A DNA stretch of 64,000 nt from Apiotrichum sp. Y4204 (taxonomy: Eukaryota; Basidiomycota; Tremellomycetes; Trichosporonales; Trichosporonaceae): NCBI GenBank assembly GCA_025531455.1, contig JAMYHL010000023.1, positions 434,001 through 498,000 of the forward strand. Reading direction: 5' to 3'. Under the pieces are notes generated by a model. It was not told the DNA's origin. It saw nothing but the letters and a program-made list of their open reading frames with translations, and made no database searches. Both the position numbers and the translations under genes were made by a program. Of this stretch, positions 45,139 to 56,637 are shown one piece after another (the first letter of the stretch is position 1; every line of letters starts with the position of its first letter).

Positions 45139-47579
45139 TTAGAGACACAGGACGGTAATGTCGTGCCTCTGGTTCCAGAAATGCTCCAGTTTCGACGTAC
45201 GCATAGCAAGGATGCGCTCGGCGTCAATCATGACGCCGTTGGGCATGATCTCCAGGCCGCGGCGGGCGGTGCGGAACGGGAGACGCGTGACCACGTCCTC
45301 GGCCCAGATACCGTCGGCCGGTACGCGTGTCTCGGCATCCCACAGCGTCACGGTGTAGAAGTTTGCGAGGTTGCTCGCCGCGTTGGTATCGTCATCCGGG
45401 TCGGGCTCCGCTTGCACGACCCACGAGGATGTCTTCGCCGCTTCCCCGCCCCGGCGCTTACGCTCGGCCCGGTCACGCGCAACGGTGTGTGGGTTGAAGT
45501 CATGGACGACAAGCTGCACAATATGTTGCGGATTGACAATGGGGTTTTCCGGATCCTCGACCTCGGGCCGCGCCCAAGGCTTTCCACCAAAGCTGCTCTC
45601 GTACGAGACGAAGGACGCCAGGCGGTATCCCGAGCAGGAGCAGACCTGGAGTTAGCAGGTAATTCCCAAGTCTTGCAGCTTTGGCATCACTCACCCATGG
45701 CCGACGCGTCTCCTGAACCTGCGGCATCAAGCGCGCGTTCTCCTCTCCCCACTTCTTCCAAGGTACATCCAGCATCTCGAACTTTCTGTCCGCGGCCCAC
45801 GCCGCGTGAAGGCGTGCTTCTCCCTCTTCTGCCATCTTCACGAGCGTTTCGCGGAGGACGAACAGCTCGTACGATCCCCGTCGCTGCTGGTGCTGATCGG
45901 AGTTGATCCACAGCTCTGTGACAATCACGCCGCGTGACGGGTTCTGCGTAAACGGTTTGCCGCGACCGAGTGTTTGTTGACTTGACGGCACGGGCGGGAA
46001 GGCTGGGTCGGGACGCATGTGGAAGTTGTCGAGCATCAGCGCTACACCTTCCCCTGCTAGCTCGGGCAGCCTCAGACGGGTAAGCACGTTGGCGCGTGGG
46101 GTGGTGTGGTCCTCCGCGTTTGCGACCAGCGGATGATCCGTCTCAACCTTTTGCCCAGGACGCTGGGCAAATGAAATGAGGAGGAACGCCGGGTCCTCAA
46201 TCAGCTCTGAGGCCATCCTGTCGAGCGGGTTGCGGGAATGCAACATTTGGTTAATGGCAGTCGACCGAGCCACTGCGATCGTCGTGGGTGTGAGCATGCA
46301 GAATGTACAGGGAGCCGAGGTACGGCCGAGGTGGATGCGGCTGAGGACCTCGCCCGTCTTCCAGTTCCACGCCACAATCTCCTCCTCCGAGTCGTTCGAC
46401 ACCAGGGCGTGCTCGTTGTGCACGCCTATGATGTTTATACCCTCGCGGGAAATATGGGCAACCAGCGTGTCACCCATGACCTGGATAAGCTGTCGAGGCC
46501 ACTCCGTCGGGACTCGCACGGGAGGGAAATCGATAAAGGGCTGCGCAGCAAGGGGATGCTTCTCAAACGTCGACATTGTGAAGAAGTGGTACCTGTGCGC
46601 CGGCTCTTGTATGTTCTTGCGCACTGGTTCCGGCTCAAACTCGGACACGACAATCAAATCCTGTGTTGGGTCCATCGTCAGGTCCGCTATGGGAAACCCA
46701 ACGTTGAACGACTTTGTCGGCACGATGGGATCTTCGAGGTCCGGATCCTCGACAGATGGTAGGGGGATGAGGCGGATCGTGTACGGCTGATCGTCAGACC
46801 TGGGAACATGCTTTACCTCACCTTCTCGTGGGCCCCATCCTCCTCGCACATTAGGAGAATGCCCTCCTGGAGCTCGTACACGCCGCTCGGCCCGCGGACC
46901 GAGAAGCTGCGCGCCTGCACGGGAGTAAGTGAGTCCCAGCGGCGCTCGCGTGCGCGCAGCGCGCGCTCCTTGGCCGAGATGGAGAGGAACGAGTAGTCGG
47001 CTCGCGTGCTGGGCGGCTTGCTGTTCCACGGCGCGAGCGTCACGCTCGGCAGTGTCGGGCGCGCGCGGCCGGTGTGCGGCGACCTGATGACGGTCTTGAG
47101 CTTGAGCTCTCCGCGGGCGCGCGTGCTGGGCGCCCGGGACGATGATGGTGTGGACGCGCCCTGCGCGCTATCGGCGTTGTCGTTGTCGACGGTGACAACC
47201 GGGACGCCAGCCCCCTCAATGGCTGTAGGTTCATACGGCTCTTCAGCTTCGCGCGCACGCGCCGCGACGACCGCCTCCCGACGAACAGGAACGTCGAGGT
47301 AGCCCCGCTCCTCGAGGAGCGCATGATATCTGATCGCGGGGTTGGTAGTGACCATATCGCGAAAAGTGCGGCATGTCTGTTCAGTAAGTATGGGATAAGG
47401 AAGAAAAGAGAGGAGTGGGGAGCGAGGGGCTACGGCATGGCCAGCTCAAAGGTAAGTGGACGCAGTGAACGCACCTCGGAGACAGCGGCGAGGTCCCATG
47501 GGTCGAGGTCGACAAGGACGCGCTCGAGCAGCTCGTCGGGCAGCGCAAAGAGGCTGTCTGGCGCTGCGGGGGAGTCCAT
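45139..47579 (-). CDS. F-box protein with probable propeller domain
   Basis: Starts at ATG 47579 (MDSPAAPDSLFALPDELLER) and stops at TAA 45141-45139; about 740 residues in five or so exons. The N-terminal F-box is clear (LFALPDELLERVLVDLDPWD, LAAVSEV, then NPAIRYHALLEERGYLD after the intron). A long insert with Ser/Arg/Ala follows, then segments typical of fungal F-box proteins with a degenerate beta-propeller: ELQEGILLMCEE, PIADLTMDPTQDLIVVSEF, NEHALVSNDSEEEIVAWNWK, TGEVLSRIHLG, FYTVTLWDAETR. The F-box should tie it to Skp1/cullin ubiquitin ligases as a substrate adaptor. It shares a 390-base divergent promoter region with the next gene. The substrate is unknown. Confidence 0.8.
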
Positions 47580-47967
47580 TTTCGCAGTCTTGGCGAGGGT
47601 CGAGTATAATGTGTGCAGATGGTCGGAGATGGTGAGATGCGAATATCGGCTGGATGGGGCGGACGGAGTGTGTGTGGGAACGGAGAGAGTGGAGAGACGA
47701 CCGGTGGTGCTTGGAAACAGAAGAACGCGAGCAACGACCGCCGCAATGCGACTCCCCCAGGAATCTCCCATCGCCACTAACTGCGCAATGAAGTAGAGAA
47801 CGGGAGCAAAATGAGCGCATGTGGCCGACTTCGATCTCACTGTTGGGTCTTTTATGACTTGTCTATTGTGCTCGCCGTCAAGCCGCCCGTGGTCACCGCG
47901 AGCTACGACATCACAAACTACTCCACTGATCCACCGAAACTCCAGCCCCAACTACTCCAACACTCCA
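47580..47967. promoter_or_regulatory. Divergent promoter region
   Basis: A 388-base gap between the starts of the F-box gene (left) and the Cys-pair gene (right). Both promoters lie here. The part just before 47968 is rich in CCA/ACTCC. Confidence 0.45.
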
Positions 47968-48995
47968 ATGACGACGGAGCCCGCACCGCCCATCACGGCG
48001 CTCCCGCCGCTGCCGAACCCGGCGCATCCACGCAATGCAGGCCCCCTACTCGCCCTCAACGCCAGCGACGCGCTGCGCGTCATGCGCCTGCTGGGCGAGG
48101 GCGCTGCGAGTGGATCGACTGGTACGTCCTAGAAGTGCGGGTGGGATACCAGCTTTGGGCACCTAATGGCCTTGTGGATCCAGCTCGCCTCTTAGCGTCT
48201 GCTGACGGCCAGAATATCCCTATCCCACGAGCACAGAATACCCGCTTCCTCCACTCCCTGCCGTGCCCGTGCCCTCGCGCGCCGGCGCGAGCCGGCGCAT
48301 CCGCCCCCCGCCCCCAAAACCCATGCACCCGCTGACCCACGTCCCGCTGCCGGCGTCGTCTCCGCTCGCGGCCGCGAAGACGCTCGACGACGTGATCGCC
48401 GCGCACAACGCCCTGACTCCGCCCATGCCCGCCGCTCTGCATTACGGCCGCAGCGCGCTCCTCATCCATGTGCCCGGACGGGGTCACTGCTGGGTGCTGC
48501 TCCGCACACTTGGCCCGATGGCGCGCGGGGAGGACGTCAAGTGTCTTGCTGTGCGGTTTTTCCCCACCCGGGATCCGAGGGTGGGTTACTTGTCTTTGGC
48601 TGACCCAGAACTAATGACAGCCACCACCAGTTCATGCCATGCCGCCGCAGGGCCCACCACACGTCACGAGCGAGACCCTCACGGCTCTCCGGTTGTCCGT
48701 TCCCGAGCTGCTCTGGCGACTGCGCTGCCTGGCAGGCGCGATTGACATGTCGTGCTTCTATTGCGGCAAGCACCTGAGTGATCTTGACGGACTGCCGATG
48801 GGCTGCTTTGGTTTCCTTCCGGGGTCGAACAAGTCGGCCAACGGGGCGGACGAGGATGTCAAGGATAAGGAGAATGACGAGAAAAAGGACGAGAAGCAGG
48901 AAAAGGAGAAGGAAACGGAGAAGGAGAAGGAGAATGGCCGTGATAGCCAGGAGGAGGGGAGATGGGTCGCCTGGCATCCCCGGTGTGAGCAGTAG
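47968..48995 (+). CDS. Unknown protein with Cys pairs and a charged tail
   Basis: Three exons fit (47968-48121, 48213-48580, 48621-48995), giving 298 residues. The acceptor at 48237, 24 bases downstream, is also in frame and would drop eight residues. The N-terminus is MTTEPAPPITALPPLP; a middle domain includes TLDDVIAAHNALTPPMP and GRSALLIHVPGRGHCWVLLR; the third exon has LSVPELLWRLRCLAGAIDMS followed by CFYCGKHLSDLDG. A CxxC here and the final HPRC could form a zinc site split by a Lys/Glu-rich insert (KEKETEKEKE). I recognise no family. The two-exon conservation of reading frame supports a real gene. It may be a lineage-specific protein with a role in nucleic-acid or protein binding, but this is not shown. 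Confidence 0.62.
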
Positions 48996-49114
48996 GCTTT
49001 TATGGTGTGCGGCCTCAGAAGTACTGTATAATTATGGTCGCATAGCATTGTGTAAGATGTGCGAGATCAAGAAATCTAGGATTAGATGCAGTGTATCAGT
49101 AGATAACGCCAAGG

Positions 49115-50580
49115 TCACTGCCCGCCGCCGCCATTGGCCTTCGCCTCTGGTTCCGGAATGGTGAAGCCGCGGGGGAACACCTGGCGCGCATTTATATTAA
49201 CGCGCGCGGAGCTGATCCAGCGCTTAGCCGCGGCCATCTCGGCACTGTCGCCTTCTGCCTCGTCGAAGTGTCGTGGCAACGTATCCTCCATTATGCGCGG
49301 CACGCCTGCCGTCAGTCCAGCACAAACTATACACATACCGTGGTAGGCCTGCCGCCCGCGGCCGCTCATGACGAGCACGTCGCCGCTGCGGAGCACAATC
49401 GGCGTTGGAGGATGTTCGCGCGAGTCGGAGCCGAGGAGGAACACGGCCGCGTGCCCGAGCGAGAGGGACACGAGCGGGCGGTTCGGGTCGAGCCTTGGCG
49501 TCAGCGTCGCACATTACAGCAACTAAAAAGACACTTACTCGGACCGGTCGACGTGCGCCATGAGCGTGTCGTTGCGCTGGTAATAGTTGACTATCCCCGT
49601 GTCGGGCAGATAGTCCTCTCCCCAGCTATGCCACTCGGGCGCCTCCGTGCTAGCATACACCTCGGCCCAAGGGATCGCGCACACGACGCCGCGACAGATA
49701 TCCGCCAGCTCGCGCGGGAAGGGAATCGGCTCAGAGGTGGAGAAATCGTACGACTTAGTCGACCACTGTCGTCAGACACATCCCGTCTTTATACATACCT
49801 GGTACACCCATCCGAGATTTGCCCAGCGTATCTCGCGCATGAGCTGGGCCACACTCCGCTCAGACAACTTGAGCGACGCCGGATCCCCGGCCCACTGCGC
49901 GTTTCGCTTCCGTACCTCGTCATATCCAACCATTGCGGCCGGCGCCGTCTCTATGAGCGAGCGTGGCCCCGCACGCGCGCGGCCATGTGCGCCGTGCGCT
50001 TCCCGCTCTGCATCGTCAAAGTCCATATGTCGCGGGCGGACCAACGTCTCAGGGGAAGAAACATACAGTGCGAACAGGTCGGGAGGGAGGGTGTAGTGCG
50101 TTGAGAGAGAGAGCGGGTTCGGCGGGAGGGTGTAGGAGCCCAGCGAGCGGAGGAGGAGATCGAGCTGCGTCTCGGAAGAAAGGTAGTTTGGGAGGAGGAC
50201 ACAGCCTGGGGTCAGCACTCATCTCAAGCGCACGTACCTTCAGCGACAACATATCCTACCCGGCCATCAAGCTGAATTCTCCTCACGCCGCTGCGCTCCA
50301 AATCTATCGGCGGGCGCTCGCCCAACGCGCGCGCCTTGCCCTTTCCCGGTCGTCTCCGCCGCCCTGCCGCAGGAGGGGCGTACACCTCGCCCCACCACCC
50401 GGCGCGGAACACCTCGTCGTCATCTACGTTTGGTGGGCGCGAGAGATCAAGAACCGGCGCGCAAATTTCCGATGGGATTCCCCGGAGCGCCGGGAGGGAC
50501 GAGGTCGCACGGTTCTTGAAGTGTTTTTCTGCCTGGCGGAAAGCCGGGTGCGCGGGCGCTGGTGATGGATCGGCGGTCAT
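49115..50580 (-). CDS. AlkB-family 2-oxoglutarate/Fe(II) dioxygenase (ALKBH1-like)
   Basis: First in-frame ATG is 50580 (MTADPSPAPAHPAFRQ); the stop is TGA 49117-49115. The protein is about 430 residues in several exons. The fold's active site is clear: NYYQRNDTLMAHVDRSE supplies the HxD iron ligands, SGRGRQAYHGVPRI the distal His, and ARVNINARQVF the 2-oxoglutarate-binding Arg in the RxNxxxR motif typical of AlkB. An N-terminal extension with EKHFKNRATSSLP and a middle helical part match ALKBH1-type proteins, which demethylate tRNA or DNA bases. The enzyme probably oxidatively removes methyl groups from nucleic acid in nucleus, cytosol or mitochondria. The exact substrate is not determined. 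The frame stays open upstream of 50580 without an ATG. Confidence 0.88.
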
Positions 50581-51041
50581 GAGGGGATCGGCGCCGGGGA
50601 ATGGTTTGATCTGCAGGGATAAGGAGATCTGCGCTAGCCGATCGAGTGACCCACGAAGGTGTTTGATCAGCGGAAGGGCGCTGATCAGCGGACGACTGCT
50701 GGCCTGTTGGAGATGTTGGAATATAAGGATTCGGTCCGAAAAGTGCGTCAAGTCAACAAACAATCTATGGAGACTGGAATTTTTGGTGCGTCATCACCAC
50801 CTTGTCAAATTTGAAAGGCCACACAGTATTCAGCACATCACCCATACAATCCTAGTGTAACCACCATCCTTGAACATCTCCACGACGCGCACCGGCGCCC
50901 GTAACTCTGGCGACGAGTAGATGCATCGCATGATTGACAAAATGGCACTAATGCAAAGGAAATCTGTATGAGGGACTGGACTGATTCGGGGTCTAAGCGA
51001 TGTTGAGGCTTCGCCGTTAGCACAGCGCGAATCAATGATAC
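50581..51041. other. AlkB gene promoter and 3' flank of CSE1
   Basis: Both genes are on the minus strand. No coding frame is supported. If the intron-like GTGAGT at the CSE1 stop is used, its last exon would fall here around 50850-51000; see the CSE1 entry. Confidence 0.4.
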
Positions 51042-54000
51042 TCACTTGTTAGTGGTCATGTACTGAATAAACTCGGGAACGGCCTTGGATTCCTGGTCCT
51101 GGGCCTGGGCCTGCTGAATGAGCGGGCCAAGGACACCCGGTCGCGCCTGGGAGCGCTGCGACAGCTCGCGAGCTGCAAACAGCTTCTCGTCGGTTACACT
51201 TGCGACGGGGTCGTGGGTGTTGCGCTCAGAAGCACCGAGCTTGGAGAAAGAAGACTGGAAGCCGGCTTCCTCGGGGTCGAGGCCGTTGAGATCATCGGCG
51301 TTGGCGCCTGTGTAGGTAATGTCCTGGGGGAGGGTGAAGAGATCGACAAGGGCGAGGAAAATGGGGGGCCAGAAGGCGACAATGGGTTGGTTGAGAATAG
51401 CATCCGAGCGCGTCAGAAGCTTGGTGAGACCAACCTCGATGACGCGGCGGGAGCGGACGTGAGCCTTTTGAGTGTTGGGCAGAACAACACCGTTCATGAG
51501 GTTGCCAAAGAGCCCAGGCTGAATACCCTCGAGGGTGCCAATGGCAACCTCGGCGCCAACATTGTCTATGGCGGCCAAAAACGTGAAGAAGTAGACAAAG
51601 GCCTGGTTGAACTGCTGTGACGGCTTGCTCTGCAGGCGGTTGAGCAGAAGCATGAAGATAGTCTGCGAGAACGGCTTCATGATGTCGCTTGCAGTTAGTA
51701 ATGGAACACCGAACACAACTCACAGAGGCACAAACTCGTACATGGCCTGAACGAGCTCAAACGCGTAAACGTCGTTGATCTTGGAACCGATAAGACGCTG
51801 GAAGATGCCCAGGAGACCCTGGATCTGGTTGTTCTGGACAACCAGCGAAGCACCACGCATCAGAAGGGCCTTCCAGAGGCGCACCAGAGCAGGCACATTT
51901 CCACGCTGCTCCCAAAGCTGGGCCGAGAGAAGAGGGGTGAGCAGCGCCTGGTACTCGGAGGGAAGGTCGTTCGGAGCATGAAGCTCCAAAAGCTGGGCAA
52001 GGATCTGGAAGATGTACGGGATGAACTCTGGACAGTTAGAATCTCGACTCAGGAGCGGTTTTCTCTACGCACCGACAACATCCTGCGACAGGATGACCTC
52101 TGCGGGGCCGAAGAGCGACTTCTCGAAGTAGGGAAGTGCAGCCGGCGACGCCTCACAAACGAAACGAATGAGAGCGGAAACGCTCTCAAAGCAGTACTGG
52201 TTGAAACGGGGGTTGGACGGATTCTTGCTGATCTCGCCCATGATGTTGACCAGGTGAGTCAGAATCGCTTCGTGCGACGCCACAAGCTCCTGGCGAGCTG
52301 TGATGATGACACGCATAGCGCACTTCATGAGGTAATCGTTCTCCGCGATCTTCTCCGGCGTGCCGCCCTTCTCAATGTTGGTGAATAGGGCGATGAGAAT
52401 ATTCTGCGCAAACGGACGAACATCGGTGGGCGTAAAGAGCGGCTGGCGGTTCTCACCCTTGATAAAGAGAATACGCTCAATCGTAATGGCAGCATAGGAG
52501 TAGATGACAGGGTTCGAAGAGTTGAGGTGCTGAACGAGAAGAGGGAGCACAGATACGAGTTGCTCCTTAGTGAGCTGATGGGTCAGCATTGAACAGGGTG
52601 AATGCGACAAACCTGATTACGGAAGGTGTACAGGTACTTGATGGCGTCGACAGTGAGGATAGGGTTAACAGCTCCGGGCGGGGCCTGGAGATCGGCGAAG
52701 ACATTGTCGCCAAAGAACTTGACGACGTCGACGAGGACATTGACGGAGGTGACGCCACGTTGGACAGTCGATCCACGGGAGGCAATGGAGGTGAGAAGGT
52801 AGATGGCCGTGTCCTTGGCCTTCCAGTTCTGGGCGGGGTTCTCCGCGTATTGCTGTTGTCAGCTAAACGAAGGGGGACATCAACTTACGGCAAGGAAAGT
52901 GGTGACATAGCCCTGGATGATGCGGGTGACCTCCGTCTCGAAGTTGGCCATCAGAGCCTGTGTGAACTCGGTGGCAGCCTGACGGCGAGTGTCGCTTTCT
53001 AAAATACGTCAGTTCGGTTCCCGTAAAGTGCTCACCCGTCGACGGTTCAAGGTCACGGCGAATGTACTCTGCCGGGTCATCCTCGAACATCTCCTCTTCG
53101 TGTTCTATCGGTCAGCACTTGAAGGCAGAAGAGTCCTCACCCCTGATGCTCATGTTAGGCAGAATGATCTTCTCGCAGAACTGGTTGAGAGTCTCCGGAG
53201 CGGCAAACATCTCGCGATGGCTACCCATTTTCACCACAACCGACAGGAAGCGGAGTGCACGGGAAACAAACTTATGAGTTAGTTGTGAAAGGTTGACGGT
53301 TACTCACCACGTCCTCGCGAGTACCGGGGCCAACCGTGGTAAGCATCTGCCACACTCCATTGACAAAGCCGCCAAGCTGGGGGAAGGCATCCGAGTATTT
53401 CTGAGCGAAAAGCTCAGCGATCTCACAGATCGAGGCGCGGATCTTCTGCAGTGGGCCGGGAGTGTCGTCATCGTCCTATCTTGTCAACAAACGTATCGGG
53501 TTACCGTGACCTACATCGCCCTTCAACTCTGGACGCTCCCAGCTGAGATACTTGAGAAGCCAACCCGGCTGTTCTCCCTCGCCCATAAACTGTGCCATGT
53601 GGTCCTCAACGAAGGGCGGCAGGTCCTGGCATGTGAGATCACCGAAGATTTGGATAAGAAGTAGAAGCGCCTGGGCAAGCAGTGGGAGAGAGGCATTAGG
53701 GGGGAGGGGCTGTCCGGGAGGAGTGGAGAGGAGGGTGTCGACGTGCTGGAAGAGATCAAAGTGAGGCTTGCAGAAACGCTCGAGCACAAAGTTGATTTCT
53801 GTGAACAGCTTGTTGGAGCGGAACTGGGAGCGCCAGCTGACGATGGTTAATAGTCTGCCCACAACAGTGCAGAGCAACTCACCGCTTGAAAATAGAATGA
53901 GCAGTAGCGAGAACGCCGTTGTTAATGACAAAGTTGTCAGGCGTCAAACTGCTGACAAGTTCCTGTTCCAGGGTTAGCAGATGGCGCAACACCCAAACAT

Positions 54001-54416
54001 CGAACACGTACATCAACCAGTCCCTCCCATCGCTCCGGGAAGTCGATGGATGCGATTGTTGCAAGACCCTCTCCAATCTGGCTCTGAATTCGTGCCGTCT
54101 GCGGTGTTCCGAGGGCAATCATAAGGGGCACAAGCTGCGCCTTGATAGCCTGCTTGTCCGCGTCCGAAATCTGAACCTCCTCCTCACCGTCCCAGAGCTT
54201 CTTCACAGTGTTCTTAAAGTAGACACCACCAGCCTGACGGACAACCATGTCAGCGCCATCAGAGCTTACAAGCTTGAGGACGATCTGGAGGAAGCCAGGC
54301 TGGGCCTCACCCTGACGAAGCGACTCCTCGGCGGACCGACGAGTAGCAGCGTCCGGGGAGACGGTGTCGGCCAGATACTTTGAGAGTGCGGCGAGAGTCT
54401 CTGGTGTCGCCTGCAT
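51042..54416 (-). CDS. CSE1: Importin-alpha re-exporter (exportin-2)
   Basis: Starts at ATG 54416 (MQATPETLAALSKYLADTV) and ends in frame at TGA 51044-51042; about 970 residues, as in CAS/Cse1. About ten short introns interrupt it. The importin-beta N-terminal domain is clear (AEESLRQGEAQPGFLQIVL, VRQAGGVYFKNTVKKLW, EGLATIASIDFPERWEGLV), followed by HEAT repeats, with FEDDPAEYIRRDLE, YENPAQNWKAKDTAIYLL-like (AENPAQNWKAKDTAIYLL) and a C-terminal Cse1 region with FVYFFTFLAAIDNVGAE. It carries importin-alpha back to the cytosol with Ran-GTP. The stop overlaps a GTGAGT sequence (AACAAGTGAGT), so a few C-terminal residues may come from one more exon. Divergent from TCTP, sharing 714 bases. Confidence 0.94.
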
Positions 54417-55130
54417 TTTGGGTGTGAGGGGGAGAAGGAGGAGGGAGAGGACGAAATTTGGCAAGAGACACGGGTGAGAAGAGGCGACTGAGAGAGGGTG
54501 GACACGCCAATTGGGGATGGTTGTTTGTAGAAAGTCGGCTTCGAGCACAAAGCACAAAGTCACTGGCTGGAGAGCTGTGGATGTTTTGTTGTGGTGCAAG
54601 CTTGCAGGGCATGCAGGGCAACACGCGCGTGCAATGCGGCGGATTGACTTTTGGTGACGAAACTCGCAGAACAAGGCACACCAGGACGGGTTTAATCGAC
54701 CCCTCCTTTTCAGGCTGGCGTGGGACTCGCGCAATTGCCATGTGCATCTGGGATTAAAATGCAAAAAATCTTTTTCAAATATTTGTAGTGAGCCTGGACG
54801 CCGCAAAGGGCCCAGAGGGAAGGCACGTTTTGGGTGATCGTTGTTCTCAAAATCAGTCCCTACTATTTTGTGTGACATGTGAGTGTGGGTTCACGCTGCG
54901 CCCCGCCGCGCCCCACGCCGTAGAAGCTGGGCCTGCAGGTTTGCACGCTGGTGAACTGGTGAAGAATTATATCGCGCGTGGCCAAGTGCTGCCCCCCCCC
55001 CCTCTGCCCTCTGTCTGCCGCAGAGCCTGCCCCCCTCCAACACGACGTCTTTTTTTCTTAAGCGTCTTTTTTCTTTTTCCTCCTTTCATCTTTACCCAAA
55101 AATCCTATCGGACTCACCACAACCACCACA
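54417..55130. promoter_or_regulatory. Divergent promoter region of CSE1 and TCTP
   Basis: This gap holds both promoters. Just before TCTP (55043-55100) lies a pyrimidine-rich tract (CTTTTTTTCTTAAGCG, CTTTTTTCTTTTTCCTCC), a pattern common before highly expressed translation-related genes. A run of nine or more C lies near 54992. Confidence 0.5.
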
Positions 55131-56233
55131 ATGATCATTTACCAGGACATCGTTACCGACGACGAGATGATCTCGGACGCGTACGACCTGTAAGTATCGC
55201 TGGCATGGACGGATGCCGTTTACGACTTTCCCCGGGGCGCCGAGCTTTCGCCTGGTCCTCCATCCTGTGGGACGTGCGATGAGGACCGGAGCTTGCCTTG
55301 TCCCAACAATGGCCGGGGTGCAGCTACGACACCTGGAGACATATGGACGGCCTTACTGACGCTCGCAGCATTGAGGTCGACGACGTCGCCTACGAGGTTG
55401 ACTGCAACATGATCATTGTTAAGGAGGGCGAGGTTGACATTGGTAAGTATTTACCCATTCCGTGTTCCGCACAACCTCAGCAGTGTAGGAGACACAGCAT
55501 CGAAGCGCATAATGGTTGGCTTTGGAGTGTTGGGATGTTTGGATATGTGGACCAAGACACAAATGGACCTTCACAACCGAGAGTTTTAGTAGAAACCTCG
55601 TTTTTCACTGTCCTGGACCTTCCTCACTCCGCGCCATTTAGACATGCCAAAGTGCAGAGCTGACATTCACAGGTGGCAACCCCTCCGCTGAGGAGGCTGA
55701 GGAGGCCCTCGCCGACGGCGCCGAGCAGGTCAACAACGTTGTCCACTCGTTCCGTCTCTCCTCCACCGCCTTCGACAAGAAGGTTCGTCCGCAACAACAC
55801 CACCACGACAACAAGCTAACAGTACACAGTCGTACCTTACCTACCTTAAGGGCTACATGAAGGCCGTCAAGGCCCACCTCCAGCAGACCAACCCTGAGCG
55901 TGTTGAGGCCTTCGAGAAGGGTGCCCAGGCCTTCGCCAAGAAGATCATTGCCAACTTCAAGGACTACGAGTTCTACTCGGGCGAGTCCATGAACCCCGAC
56001 GGCATGGTCGCTCTCCTTAACTACCGTGAGGACGGCACCACTCCTTGTAAGTATTTGAAAACACCAACGTGACCACCTGAGCGACGGGCAGGTCGGGTAC
56101 TGCACTTCTGTCATTTCAGTGTTTGCTGCCAGACCCTCTGTCCCCGAATCTCCCAAACTCTCGCTGGACCCAATGCTAACGACATCCAGACATCACCTTC
56201 TGGAAGGACGGACTTAAGTCCATGAAGATCTAA
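55131..56233 (+). CDS. TCTP: Translationally controlled tumour protein homolog
   Basis: Five exons (55131-55189, 55369-55442, 55673-55782, 55830-56046, 56190-56233) give 167 residues, the usual TCTP length. Start MIIYQDIVTDDEMISDAYDL is the family's conserved N-terminus. Signature 1 is IGGNPSAEEAEEAL, spanning intron 2; signature 2 is FYSGESMNPDGMVALLNY. The C-terminus ITFWKDGLKSMKI is also typical. TCTP is an abundant cytosolic protein linked to translation, microtubules and stress (Tma19 in budding yeast). Introns 1, 2 and 4 are 179, 230 and 143 nt, far longer than most in this window. The C/T-rich promoter suggests high expression. Confidence 0.97.
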
Positions 56234-56637
56234 GCGGCCACGAGCTGTGGACGTGTTGGAACGGTTGTCTACGCGGCGGTAGTAGAGACGATAGTAGGGT
56301 CGGTGTGAGATGTTACTTTGCCGACACTATAATCTTACTTTTTTTTTCTGGCCGTGAAGAAGGCAGAATAAGGACGGAATCGCATGGGTATGGGGGATGC
56401 TTTGGGCAGGGTGCGCAGCTCTCTGTTCGTGCCAGACAGGCCTGCATGAGGGCAAGTTGGACATGGAAATAGTAAGAGTGGCACAATCATTGTGGCTTAA
56501 CGGAGTTGAACCTCACTCAGTGCGATGCTTGGCGTATTGCTCTGACGCAATAATAGTGGATCTGCACCACAGTGGGCGCTTGTACAATGGAGTGCAATCA
56601 CTGTAACAGAACAGATGATGTAGAGCTGCATTGAGTA
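56234..56637. other. Convergent 3' flanks of TCTP and GATA-finger genes
   Basis: Both neighbours end here. A T-run follows the TCTP stop at 56340 (TTTTTTTTC). No coding frame is supported. Confidence 0.5.
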
